Below are positions 47,001-57,604 of a stretch of DNA of 64,000 nt, in pieces (within the stretch, counting starts at the first letter, position 1; the number at the start of each line of letters is the position of its first letter). The notes below the pieces were generated by a model. That model did not search any database. It saw nothing but the letters and a program-made list of their open reading frames with translations, and was not told the DNA's origin. The stretch comes from Anaeramoeba flamelloides (Eukaryota > Metamonada > Anaeramoebidae), in assembly GCA_027625915.1 (NCBI GenBank), contig JANTQA010000015.1, forward strand, positions 12,677,001-12,741,000, given 5' to 3'. Position numbers and translations under genes: made by a program.

Positions 47001-47722
47001 TCTTTTTTTAGTACTTGATCATTTTTGTCATTAATAATTGATTTATTTTTAAGAAATGTATTTGTCAATTTTTCTTCCTCTGTTTTTTGTTGCTCATTCA
47101 TTTTCAAATCTGTGTTTTTGCTTACAAGCCAGTATTTGTTGAGAACTTTGATCGAAGTCTCCTTATTTTGAAAAAAATTATGTAGGGCGTCTTGTTCAAT
47201 TATCAGTAGGTTTTTGTTTTGCTGATACAACTGACGAAAATTTGAACAGTTTTCAGGTTTCCAAAGATAAAATTTCCTTGTTTCTTGTTTTGTTTGTTTT
47301 AAAGCGCCAAATGTTTCGTAACGATTTTTTAAAAATAATAACGACTTGAGTAACAATTGGTGAAATTTGGAAAAGCCTTGCACCATTTCCGAAATGATGA
47401 TTCTTTTTTGGAATTTGAACCCAATGGTCTCTAAAGTTGATACGTATTCTTGTAAATTTTCGCTTTGTTGAATCAGTTCATTTGAGACACAGCTCACCTT
47501 ATTTATTCTACAGGGCGAAATGATGTTTATCAGATTTAATAAATTTAAACAGCACGTGGAAAACAAACATTTCAATGTCAGGCTCGGTAAACCAAGCAAC
47601 CCTTTGGCCCATTGAACAAGATCCACAACACTATCAAAATTCAAGATTTCGGTTGCTTGTTGGACACCAGACACAGAATTTGATCTTAAATGCCTTGGTG
47701 CAGTTGTTGATCTTTTCTTCAT
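44039..47722 (-). CDS. Very long K/N/E-rich protein with PH-like C-terminal domain, 1227 aa
   Basis: One uninterrupted frame; the first ATG is at 47722 (MKKRSTTAPRHLRS). Residues ~25-215 are an ordered, hydrophobic, helical N-terminal region (VVDLVQWAKGLLGLPSLTLK, TLETIGFKFQKRIIISEMVQ) with no family recognised. About 215-370 is KENEKE-type low complexity, 370-480 a charged coiled coil, and 480-600 a seven-residue repeat around KTKNNEK. Basic N/K tracts continue to ~820, with an EEEEEEE patch. The last ~110 residues look like a PH/PTB-fold domain: AGYLKIRKNGIKFGF, then IFILVENTQQNQFLSNLLVH as closing strand and helix. Such domains bind membranes or peptides. Cytoskeletal or signalling scaffold is a guess. 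Reverse-strand frames over it are shadows. Confidence 0.82.
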   Translation of the reverse strand: MKKRSTTAPRHLRSNSVSGVQQATEILNFDSVVDLVQWAKGLLGLPSLTLKCLFSTCCLNLLNLINIISPCRINKVSCVSNELIQQSENLQEYVSTLETIGFKFQKRIIISEMVQGFSKFHQLLLKSLLFLKNRYETFGALKQTKQETRKFYLWKPENCSNFRQLYQQNKNLLIIEQDALHNFFQNKETSIKVLNKYWLVSKNTDLKMNEQQKTEEEKLTNTFLKNKSIINDKNDQVLKKEKPKKQKQELGNEKENKIKKENENGNENRIENWDEDEKENVKQNEKENEKEDEKENEKENEKKDQNEKEDGKENETNNQLKTETKTEEQKQEQIQIKKQQKEKIRKVKPKIDWKRILFQEQALIKVKENIIKLKELELLEKQLKEKEEYEREERKVEKQEFEIIKRKIELELKNELLITIDREFKPSRSGKKFMQTLDAQVLNQVEKNIKRSKKKLMELKKWRLNTIKRFSLQNSNGKKIKNRIEAKTKNHEKKTKGIGNKKKNNENKTKNHGNKTKRIKNKTKNNEKKTKNNEVKTKKNENKTKNNEKKMKNNENKTNKKTRNKKKKKQIKKKKKKTKKDVNFQNKESSNQKKIRLKRNKNKHTRNHSYFQCTATKEEEEEEEEIKYEKKEIKAIDKVIKKQQNEKNWFKEIKPKKGGRYTSGKKSRDQTKLGVDNGLSLQDSNFEFGIKDKNKNKNKNKNQNNNKNQNHDTKKNKTQVNNKNRNRNKIRGNKHNNKNNRTNRNSNKNKNYKAIKNKKKNKNNALNDFEKIINIHQEAPIRIFAKKNKKKSNKSITRKQIEKFTKLYKKKNMISKCVEYELFIMSHFVQFGNCNISDFTFSKMKQILNYYQNKIGISYSSAEKILQLGSSLFQIKVRIHDSKFIKNKNNCIHKPKTDHKHDVNSTTNIKASKKMYDAQLSLTKNFWLIKIQKLNLVIKNKWNQKLEFFINKPNYNTFFINKGKRKSKEKEKGNCNGKSKGDCKGKRKGKCNVKKKRQKKRKKQNIIQIALPSNKEMEICLLTFALFQKNQKFKKKIGYNPPVDSIKIKNLDFSILPHPIIPSKHLKQKLFDWGKNKFVLDTPEIIKNQLKQGGTNFLVYFIVTLQIPITAGYLKIRKNGIKFGFGDKTAFRVAFDKNPKIYQHPQNEKILMVHWEDHNESAIFILVENTQQNQFLSNLLVHFIDNWKQNIQKKLPKSQNKHNIKYNKHNQNQNYNNTLTKYTQKKK

Positions 47723-49774
47723 CACAAGCTGTGGCAAAAGATCAGTAAAGTGTTTTTTTTTGTTGTTGGTTTTTTGTTGTCGTTTGTTGGGAAATTATAA
47801 CGAGTTGAACCAGAGAACTCAATAAACTAATAAAAAGAAAATTTGTTTGTCAAAAGTTTAGTAAATAAAATGAAAAAACACAAAATTGAATTATTTTTAA
47901 TTTATGAAGGTATAAATGTTTCAATTTCATTTTACTTTTGTAAAGAACAGTATTTAAGTGATCTGAATTTAGAATTTTTTAAGTTTGTGTTGAAAAAATC
48001 CTCGAGTTGTTTTGTTTTTATCAACTTTTAACACCAAATTTCATTAAAGTTTTTCGAAATTGGTCGATTTAAATTTTCCAATCCTATCTAGGAACCAAGT
48101 TTTTGTTTTTTTCATGCAGACAATAATTTTTTTGTTAATTTCATCTGATCAATTTTTAAAAAATTACTCTGACATAAATACAATAAAAATTTGAGAACTT
48201 TCAAAATGATAAAATTTAAACAGTTTGTTCATATTTTGAACTTAACATGACACCTTCAGATATGAAAGTTGATAACTGTTGGATGGAAAGTACACTTTTT
48301 TTTTTTCCTTCATTTCTCATTAAAATATGACTTATCAACTAAAATTTTATTTAACAAATGAATAGACACTCACTAAATTAACAGTTCTTTAATATAATGT
48401 CTTTTTTTGGAATAAAAATCTTTATAAACTCGATACAGTTTATTATGGTAAATATGAAGAAATAATAATTACTTTTCAAGAGGAAATCAGAATGAAGAAA
48501 CAAAAAGTCTTGATTATTTTTGATATTTGAGAGTTTGTTTGTCTTAATTTTACAATTTAATGTGGTTGTAACTTTTTTTTATTTTAATTTACTTTTTTAT
48601 GAATGAAAAAAAAGTTTTTTAGATTTTGATCCAAGAATTGACTAATTTTTTTAAAGAATGTTTTTTTCCAGAAAATTCAAAAAAAAAAAAAATTCCTGAA
48701 ATTTCTTTTCTTTTTCAATAACTCTTTAATCAAGATAACCTTAGAATAAAAATCTGAGCAAAATTTCTTTGTTTGTTTGAATAATTCTTTCTTTAAGATC
48801 AACTTTGATGATATAAAAAAACTTGTTATAAAATTATCAAAAAGTAAACTTTTATGAAAATTTTTCAAAAAGTAATTGTTTAAAATGAATCCAACCATAT
48901 TGAAGAATCATGTTCAGGAAGTTCTTAGATTTTGGGGTTTTTATATATTTTTATCAATTTCCTTTTTTGTGGAGTTAACAAATTTTTTTTATTGTTTTCA
49001 TTATTGTTTCAAAGTGTTTCTTCTGCTCAATTTTAATTTCAAGACACATGTGCAAAAATTCAAAAATGAAATATTCCAAATTTTTGTGTTGAGGCTTTTC
49101 TTCATTAATGTGGCTTCAATGACATTATAAAGGCAAAGCTATTTAATTTTAAAAAGTCTTTACTCTTTTTATTTAATAAATATTTTACTTTTTGGGTTTT
49201 TTCACTTTCTTCGATCAGTATTTTGGAAATTATTTACTTGAATTTTTCTGTTGTATTTGGGAAATAGATTACTAAAAACTATTTTTGTGATTGAAATGGT
49301 TTTTTGTTATTAAGTTGCTTGGAAGTATACCCAGCAGTTAGTTAACCATCAAAAAACAACTATCTTAAAAATTATAAAAAAGTTTAAAATTCATTTTTCC
49401 TTCTTTTTTTTCTCTAAACTTTCTTTGTCAACAAATTTTATCGATCGAGCTTTTGGCAAAATTCATTTCTGCTGGATTGAAGAAAAAAATAGCATTTCAA
49501 AGTAATTAGCCAACACCCCAACAAAAGAATAAGAAGACGAGAAAGAACACCCACTAGGAATTATAAGCAATTTTTTGGAATCATTACTTTTTTAAACAGA
49601 GACATATATAAATGTCATTGGGATGAAAACATTTTGATGTTCATTGGTTATTGTTTTTTGTTTGACATTTTTTTTTTATTATTTTTTCTTTTGTTTGTCA
49701 TTTTTTTTCTTTTTTTTTAAAAAAAAAACTTCACAAACTTTTCGATCATCTTTGCGAGTTCGATCAATGGACCA
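47723..49774. other. Upstream region of the 1227-aa gene and gene-free spacer
   Basis: Holds the promoter of the 1227-aa gene near 47.7-47.8 kb. Frames at 47843-48031, 48677-48898 and 48876-49130 are short, hydrophobic and unconserved-looking, and I do not call them. Confidence 0.45.
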
Positions 49775-49885
49775 GCTTTATTTCACTAAAATAAAGCCGA
49801 TAATTTGATAGCGCAACCGCGCTAATATTTTCATACACTTCATAAGTTCGATTTGTGATAAGGCTTTGTTTGAGTGAAATAAAGC
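49775..49885. ncRNA. Candidate structured RNA or micro-element closed by a 13-bp stem
   Basis: GCTTTATTTCACT (49775-49787) pairs perfectly with AGTGAAATAAAGC (49873-49885). Inside, TAGCGC-AACC-GCGCTA (49809-49824) is a perfect GC-rich stem with a four-base loop, rare in this AT-rich DNA. ATAAAGCCGAT occurs twice, once beside each outer arm, so alternative pairings are possible. No known RNA family was recognised. A short MITE is the main alternative. Confidence 0.4.
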
Positions 49886-50146
49886 CGATATGTATTCTTT
49901 ATAAACACAAACTTTTTATTTGTGAAATTTGCAAGTCAATAATTCTAGATAACTACAGACAAGAATGAGATTAGAACAATGGGAAGTTTAGGATAGTATT
50001 GTGCCCACTGTGGAAAGATTTTGGGAAATACTTTAGTAATTAGGCAAAGTTTAAAAACTTTCTGTTCTTCTAATTTCGAATTTACTATTGAGAGAAAAAT
50101 GTTGGACAGAGAAAAATAGTTGGACAGCAATTTTAATTGGGAACAT

Positions 50147-50349
50147 TACAGCCAGTTTCACTTTTAAGGCACAAACTTTCAACGAAATTTAAGGCACAAA
50201 AAAAACCTCAAATTAAAGCACAAAATTCAAATTCTAGTAAAATAAATTGTAAAAAAAAACAATTTCCAAAATTTGTGCCTTAATTTGAGATTTTTTTTGT
50301 GCCTTAAATTTCATTGAAAGTTTGTGCCTTAAAAGTGAAACTGACTGTA
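50147..50349. mobile_element. FB1 foldback MITE, copy 12
   Basis: Full-length, forward-type loop. One tip reads TACAGCCAG instead of TACAGTCAG. Confidence 0.92.
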
Positions 50350-50968
50350 CTGGAAATGATTTTTAATTTCAATCGTTTGTGAAATAACTAAAGAAAATAA
50401 CAATAATCTACTTATTAGAATAACCATTAATGTAATTCTACTTTTCCAAAACCTTATTTCTTATAATCTAAAGCAAGTTTAAAAATTACCATTTTCAGAA
50501 TTAATAGTAAACTTTACTACAACTTGGATTTTTGTTATAATATCATGATCTACTTTAGTTATCAACCATTCAAATGAGTATTCTACACACACCACAGATT
50601 AATGAACTTGTAACACATTTAAACCTGGATTTATATCGAATTCACCTAGTTATCAATAGGATTTGATTTTCAAATTTACTAATGTTCCCAATTAAAAATG
50701 GTTTCTAACCCCTTTTCTGTGTCAAACATTTTTCTCTCAACAGTTAATTTGAGTTAAATAGGAAGCACTTTACTAATAAATTTGACTTTAACAATGCTAT
50801 TTAAAATTATTTTTGAAGATTTTAACAAGTTTTTTTGTGGTGTTGTTAATTTCATAAATCCCAAAAGATTGTCACGTTCAAGGATTTACGACAGTGGGAA
50901 ATTAGTTTAGTTCAAGGAACCCAATTATTTGATCAATATAAGACAAAGTAAAAATTATTGTTTCAATT
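50350..50968. other. Gene-free spacer between FB1 copy 12 and the inverted repeat
   Basis: AT-rich and non-coding; no RNA gene or clear repeat recognised. Confidence 0.4.
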
Positions 50969-51539
50969 TCCCCTTAAGGTTTACAATCCCTGAAATTTGA
51001 AAAAAAGATTATCTGGTGTAGGGTGCAGTGAATTGTTAATTTGGTATTTAGCTGATCGATCTTTTACTTGGTATGGGTTTTAATAGTGGCTCGAAATGGC
51101 AATTTTTGAGAATTTATTTTTTTTTCCGAAATCCGAATTGAAGAGTGTAAGATTAATAGATTGGTAGATGTTTAAGAATAAATTTAAAATTTTGGGTTGT
51201 ATGAGAAAATTAAATTTTGATTAAGTTTTTTGTCAATTAACCAAATGAAAAAATAATTTTTTTTTAAAAGCACCAATAAAACCAAACTTAATTAAAATTT
51301 TCAATCAACAACCTACAAACCACATTTTTTTTATAACTTAAGTTCCAGCCAATTAATCTTAAACTCTTCAATTCGGATTTTGGAAAAAAAAATAAATTGT
51401 CAAAAATTGCCATTTTGAACCACTATTAAAAACTCATACCAAGCGCAAGATCGATCAGCTAAGAACCAAATTAACAAGTGGTAACAAACGACACAAGATA
51501 CTCTTTTTTCAAATTTCAGGGATTGTAAACCTTATGGGA
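50969..51539. repeat. ~570-bp imperfect inverted repeat
   Basis: The left arm (50969 to about 51245) and right arm (about 51265 to 51539) are reverse complements with some divergence. Outer landmarks are AAGGTTTACAATCCCTGAAA and TTTCAGGGATTGTAAACCTT; inner ones are TAGCTGATCGATCTT and AAGATCGATCAGCTA. Foldback DNA transposon or inverted duplication; it abuts repeat R1 copy C. Confidence 0.8.
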
Positions 51540-52420
51540 CTAGTAACTCTTTACCCCCCCCCCCAACAGTAATTGAATAATTATTTACACAAGAGTACAA
51601 TTAAACCCGATATTAAACTTCATTTATCAACTTTAGAGAGATGAGATATCAATTTTAAAAGAGTTCATTTTTCCCAATTATATTTTCAGTCAAAAGATTC
51701 AGATCCCCTTTTGTTATATTTTTGGATCAAATTAAAAAAAAAAGAATTTTATAAAAAAATTTTATTTTGAAGAAATCTTATTTTAAGTAATTTCTAAGAG
51801 TTTGTATGAAAAAATAACCTTGAACTTTTAATTTAAAAAAGAAATCCATGAAAATAAACTGAAATATTGAATACTTGAAAATAAAAAAAATTGAACATCT
51901 ATTTTTTTCACAAATATTTATTAAATTTCTTGAAATTTAAAAGATTAGGCAATATTCCCTTTTTAATATTAAGAGTATAAACAAGGCACTTTTGGATTAA
52001 AATCAGTTATTTAATAATATATATTATTTTTTTTTTATTAGATTTAAGTATTTGGATTCATTTTATTTGTTTGAAAATCTTTAAAAAATCGAGAAATAAT
52101 TGTAAATTTTATTTATAAATTTGATATTTGTGCTGCTAATAACCCACTGAAAGAATTAAGATTGGGTTATTAATTATTGATTAAAAATAATCAAATTAAA
52201 AGGTATTTCATTGGATTATAAGTTGAATTCTCCAGAGTTTTAAAAAGATAATTTGGGAGAATTTTTAATTTGTTGGTTTTATTTTTTTTTTATTTGTATT
52301 TTTTGATTCAAAAAAAAATAAAAAAAAATGATTTTAACTGTTCTTTGAATCAAATATTTAGATTTTTTAAACATTTTAAAAAACGAAAATATATTTCACT
52401 TTTTACAAGTTGTTAATTTT
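51540..52420 (-). repeat. Dispersed repeat R1, copy C
   Basis: The reverse complement of about 57200-58060 and, further in, of 56990-57200. Examples are ACAATTAAACCCGAT (complement ATCGGGTTTAATTGT near 57980), and CCACTGAAAGAATTAAGATT near 52145. It lacks the FB1 insertion that copy B carries. Confidence 0.7.
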
Positions 52421-52619
52421 TTTTTGATATGTTTCCAATCTATTTGAAAAAATTAGAAAATTTTGGTATTTTCTTGAATACTTTGAAAAAAAATTAGTTT
52501 ATTGTAAAAATTTTCAAAAAATAATGTTTTAATTTTTTTTCCTTAATAATTAATTGTAAAAACGAAATTTGAAAAAAATTATTTTTAAATTTTAAAAACA
52601 TTTAATATAAACGAAAATT

Positions 52620-53010
52620 CAAAATCTTCCACACAGTTAAAATAGTTCAGAGAATTAACATTATACAATTAACTGAAAATTGGTAATAATTTTGATATAA
52701 GTTTAATAGGAAAAACATTTTTTTCATCTTTGAATAGATTTTTGTTTTTATTTCATTTTTTGAATTACGTAACCTATTTTGTTAGATTCAAAAATATTCA
52801 AACAATTGATATTATGTTAAAGTTGATTTTTTTTTCAAAGAAGAACCCAAATAAAATTAGTTGATAGTATCTAAACTTTGATCGATCAATAATACTATAG
52901 AATTTAAACAAAATTACCAATAATATTGTGTGTTAAGATATCTCCAATATTTTGAACACGCTGATAATTTATTAGTTTATTGTTTGTTTTATGAGTATTA
53001 TGTTTTATAA
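52620..53010 (-). mobile_element. Inverted decayed copy of the TTTGGACAC-group, subfamily 2
   Basis: Read in reverse it follows the order of 43041-43582: CTGTGTGGAAGATT, the AACGTAACC-like block, AGTTGATTTTTTTTTCAAAG for the GGAACAACTCAA region, and TTTGATCGATCAATAAT. Confidence 0.5.
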
Positions 53011-53233
53011 ACAATTATTAAAATTCCGATTAGTGAAATGGTTCTATTTTAGTTTTTTTACAGAGAATTAAAAATATAAGATTTTTTAAATTGAATTTTG
53101 GTTTGTTAACATTTTGGAATTAATATTTATAAATTCAGGGATTTTGATCAATAATAATCTTTTTCTAAAAGCCTCATCATTTTTATTGATATTATCATTA
53201 TTTTAATTTTTATTAAGATTATTAATGATACAA

Positions 53234-53235
<2 letters not shown>

Positions 53236-53290
<55 letters not shown>

Positions 53291-53308
53291 ATTATTATTA
53301 TTGAATAT
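53236..53308. repeat. (TTA)n microsatellite
   Basis: About 24 tandem TTA/ATT triplets with few interruptions. The short frame that follows (to 53495) begins in it and is not called as a gene. Confidence 0.95.
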
Positions 53309-53649
53309 AAGTTGCAATTATGAATCATCCAGGGATAAACGAAAAGAAATTGGTAAAAAAATAACAATATCAATTATGGCTGATAATTTTTACGATTTGA
53401 AGGATGAAATAGATTTTGAATTATTAAACAAAATAAAATTTATTAAAAATTGGTGGTTTATTCCACATTTTCTTCTATTCTTAAAAATTAATTAATTTCC
53501 TTTTCTTTTTTATTTTTAAATTTTTTATTACTTTTTAAACTTTTTTTATTTTAATTCAAAATCAGATACATTAATTGTTTGGAATAAATGATTCAAAAAT
53601 AACCAATTTAACAATTGATTTAAATTATAAAAATATAAAAATCATAATT

Positions 53650-54216
53650 TATAAACTCTTTTTCAGTCAAAGTGGCCCAGTTTTATTGAAGAAATGGAAG
53701 ACATTCTATGAGTTTAATTCATTACTCTTATCAAACTAAAATTTTCAATTTTTAGTTTCAAAATCATTTTTTCTCATTTTGTAAAATTTTGTTTTTTTTT
53801 TTTTTTTTTTTTTTTTTTTTCTTCTTTTCTTTTTTATTTTTTTTTTTAAAAATTTACTTTGAAAAAAAAAATGTTTGAAAAACGAAATAAACATTAAGAA
53901 AAGTTAAGCTTTGTATGTTCTTTTAAAATTCATACATTTACAAGTAAAAAATCTTAGTATCAACGATTTTAATTTCCTAAAGAAATTGAGAATTTTGCAC
54001 GAGACGTAACAATGAATGGTCCCCAAAAAATTTTTTAACATTTTTTTTTTTTTTTGAAATTTATGGTTTGTTCAGGGGTTTCTTTTATAATTATGGACTC
54101 TTATATGAAGTTTATTATTTCTCGTATTTCTAAACAATCTAAGTTTGGTTGATTCTTAAAAATAAAGTGACTTTTTCATTTTTGGCTGGGCCCCTTTGAG
54201 TGAAATGGAGTTTATA
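53650..54216. mobile_element. MITE with GGGCCCAG inverted ends, copy E2
   Basis: TATAAACTCTTTTTCAGTCA...GTGGCCCAG at the left is inverted against CTGGGCCCCTTTGAGTGAAA...GAGTTTATA at the right. Collinear with E1 throughout, including AACATTAAGAAAAGTTA and TTTACAAGT.AAAAATCTTA. Confidence 0.87.
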
Positions 54217-54380
54217 TTTATAATTGATTTAAACAAATATACAAAAAAGAACACACAACAATTATAAAATCTTCAAATCAACACCAAAATTAAACACCCC
54301 TGCCTTGCAACCATCAAATAAATACAATCTACTTTAATTATTCAATTTATAATTTTTGATTATTTTATTATTATTTTTAA

Positions 54381-54418
54381 TAGATATATATATATATATA
54401 TATATATATATCTATTAA
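54381..54418. repeat. Palindromic (TA)n tract
   Basis: AATAGATATATA... to ...TATATCTATT: a TA run framed by inverted AATAGA/TCTATT, a potential cruciform. Confidence 0.85.
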
Positions 54419-55329
54419 CCCATCATTTTTTCTATTTTTTATTTGTTTTTTCTTCTTCTAATTCAATAATTCAATAAATTTTTAGTAAAAATAATTTTAT
54501 TATGTTTTTTCTTGAGATTTTGAGTAGATTTGATATATCTGTGAACGAGAGAAAAATGGATTTTTCATTAAAAAATAGGGGGTAACGGCTGCCCAAAAAA
54601 ACTAGATTTTTTTGAATAATAAATTTAAAACGATGCCAAACATTTTTAAATTAGATTTTTTTGAATTTTTTACTAAACAAAATATTTTTATTGAGTGTTT
54701 TAATTCACTCTTCCGTAGGGGCGCATATCAAAAATTCTATGAAAAAAAAAATACAAGTCGCTCAAAAATTTTTTTTTTGAAAAAATCACCATATTTACAC
54801 AAAATTCATTTTTTTTTTTTTCGAATTTTAATAATTTAACATATTGAATATCAAAATTATTTAATAATTCAAAATATTTGAAAAAAATGTTTTTAAAATC
54901 AATTGGTAAGATTTCTGATTACTTGTATTGCAAGTAAAAATAAAGAAATTTTCTATTTTTTGTTTTCTAAATTAATAATACTAATACTATAAAATTCCAA
55001 AAACTTGAGATATAATAATCTTATTTTCAAAACTTCAAGATTAACTTTCACTATATACATATTGTTACTTTAAATTGATTTTTCAAATACATTTTTTCCA
55101 GAGAAAATTGAAAAAAAAAATCAAAAAAAAAATTATTTAATTTTTACTACTAATTTTACTAATGTTTTTTTCTGAAAAAAATTATTTTTGGGAAAAAAGA
55201 ATTAAAATAGATGTGATCTGAGAAAATCAATTTTAAGGGTCAACTATACTCTTTATTGTTCAACAAATTTTCGAGTTTAAAAAATTTTCAATTTTGGGAA
55301 AAAATTCAAAAAAAAATTTTGCACATGTA
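54419..55329. other. Gene-free spacer
   Basis: Two small less AT-rich islands (GGGGGTAACGGCTGCCC near 54579, CCGTAGGGGCGCATATC near 54713) stand out but match nothing else in the window. The frame at 54612-54839 spans the second one and has no protein character. Confidence 0.4.
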
Positions 55330-55560
55330 ATTGTTTGTTGAAAAATGAAAAAGAAAAAGAGAAAAGAGAAAAAAGATTAAGGAAAAGGAAAAACGTGTAA
55401 GTGTAGGTTTTTGAAACAAAAACTTGATCTTAATTTGAAAAAAAAATGAATGTTGTTTTTGGAGAAAATAGTTTCTTTGAAATCATTCAGCCAATTTATT
55501 TTAAAAAGGTTAAACACTTTTGATTTTGTAAGACAACCTCAAACAAAAAAAATGTTTAAT
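55330..55560 (+). repeat. Duplicate of the upstream region of the 346-aa membrane gene
   Basis: Matches 61975-62190: purine-rich GAAAAAGAGAAAAG-type tract, then GTAGGTTTTTGAAACAAAAA, TGGAGAAAATAGTTTC, and GTTAAACACTTTTGATTTTG against GTTAAACACTTTTAATTTTG. Confidence 0.7.
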
Positions 55561-55787
55561 GAATTATTATGTTTAATCATGTTGTGACAAAAATAGTTAC
55601 ATTCCAACTTGTAAGTTTTCATTCTGAAACTTTTTGAAATTCAATCCTGCAAAATCCTAAAAACTCCTATTAGAGACAGTTACTGAAACTTGAGAAGACT
55701 TTCAATTATTACCAAGTCTCACTAGATTGCAAAAATTTCTTTACACATTTTTTTTTGATTGAGGTTAAAATACAAAAAGAAAAAAAA

Positions 55788-56281
55788 AATTCACAGGTTG
55801 AATAAATTGGCCGTTATCTCTTTTTTGGTTTTCTGTTAAACTATTGTGCGAATTACGAAAAGTTACTTCTTGCTTTTTTTTTTTTTTGATTTTTCCAAAT
55901 TCGAAAATTCTGAAAAAAAATCCGAAAAAATAGAGAATAATTCCAAAAATTTAAGAAATTACTTAATCAATCCAAACAATTTATCTGAAAATTAACGAAA
56001 ATAATAATCAAAAATCAGATCAAATTTGTCATTATCATTTAAAAAAAAAAATTCTCTTTCAATCTTTGAAAGAATGGTAAATTCTTGAAAAAAAATGGAT
56101 TTAATGCAAAGTTCGAAATACAATCAGAAAAAATTTATTGGAAATTTCACCAATTCTGAAACAATTTCAATATCATTCTCTCACACAGTGTTCTCCTTTT
56201 TAATGGAAAACAACATTTTTGTAAATTAGTAAATGTGTTATAAGACTACAGCCAATTTATTCAACCTGTGAATTTTTTCAA
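55788..56281. mobile_element. ~490-bp element with TTCACAGGTTGAATAA inverted ends
   Basis: TTCACAGGTTGAATAAATTG at the left and CAATTTATTCAACCTGTGAA at the right are exact reverse complements. The interior is non-coding. MITE-like; the target duplication was not resolved. Confidence 0.75.
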
Positions 56282-56355
56282 TCCTTTTGTAATACAATCT
56301 GAATCAAAAAAATTTTTTAAGGGCTTAGTAACCTTAAAAAAAATCTTCAATTAAA

Positions 56356-56665
56356 TTAAGGACTATTCGAATTTTATGCTCTGCGAGGGTTTGAATACCA
56401 TACAGTAAATGCTTCAAATGGTTAAATGGTTATAGGTTTTGCTGAAAGTCAAAATATTATAATTTTTGGGATTTTAAATGTTTTCTTGAAATTCAGTTAT
56501 ATTTTGAGTTCTCAAAATATTTTTTTAATTTTCAAGAAAACATTTAAAATCCCAAAAATTATAATATTTTGACTTTCAGCAAAACCTATAACCATTTAAC
56601 CATTTGAAGCATTTACTGTATGGTATTCAAACCCTCGCAGAGCATAAAATTCGAATAGTCCTTAA
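56356..56665. mobile_element. Perfect-arm palindromic element between TTAA sites
   Basis: TTAA at 56356-56359 and 56662-56665 flank 302 bp. The two ~132-bp arms are, as far as I can read, exact reverse complements, starting GGACTATTCGAATTTTATGC. The central ~38 bp contain a further small inverted pair (ATTTTGAG/CTCAAAAT). TTAA duplication is the hallmark of piggyBac-type insertion. Non-coding. Confidence 0.85.
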
Positions 56666-57604
56666 CTATCAATTCCAAAAATAATTACCGCATCTTGAAA
56701 TTGAAAAATAAAAGAAAAATCTGATAACTACAATAGTAAACTTACTTTTAATACAATTTTCAGAAATGAATTATTGTTTTTAAAAAGTGAGATCATTTTT
56801 TCTCATTTTTGAAAAGTTCAAAGTTCAACATATTTCTGAATTATTTATAAAAAATTATTTACTTTGATTGATGATCGAAATCTTATTGTCTGTAAATGAA
56901 GTGTACAATAATACACTTTAAAAATGAAACCACGAAGTTCAAGAATATTTCAGTTTAAAAAATCTACTTAATTTCAAAAAATATACAATAATTATTTTAA
57001 ACTTGTAAAAAAAAAATATTTTTTGATTTCAAGGAACAGTTCAAATCAATTTTATCTCAAAGATTTGAATTAAAAAAATCTGAGAAAAAGAACCAAACCC
57101 ATAAATTAAAAATTCTCCCAAAATACCTTTTTTAAAACCTGGAAAATTCAACTTTAAATTTAGAGCAATTCTTTTTAATTTGATTATTTATATTTAATAA
57201 TTAATAAACCCAATCTTAATTCTTTCAGTAAGTTATTAACAACCCAAAGATTAAATATATCAAATAGACTTTAGATTTATTTCTCAATTTTTCAAAGATT
57301 TTCAAAAAATAAAACAAATAAAACCAATTCAAATAAATAATTCTAATAAAAAAAAATAATAAGATATTATCAAATAACTGATTTTAATATCCAAACATTT
57401 CCTTGTATATACTCTTAATATTTGAAAAAGGATATTGACTAGTTTTTTAAATTTTAAGAAATTTAATCAATATTTATGAATAAAAATAAATGTTTAAATT
57501 TTTTTAGATCTTTAAGGATACAATATTTGATTTATTTTTATTGTATTTTTAAAATAAGAGTAAAGTCTCAAGGTTACTTGTTCATACAGATTCTCTGAAA
57601 TTAC

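Noticed and set aside
45968-47011. Plus-strand frames rich in Phe/Leu over the 1227-aa gene
   Set aside because: Reverse-strand shadows of Lys/Asn/Glu codons; no start context or motif.
54612-54839. 75-aa frame near two less AT-rich islands
   Set aside because: Low-complexity, no motif, no splice partners, not repeated.
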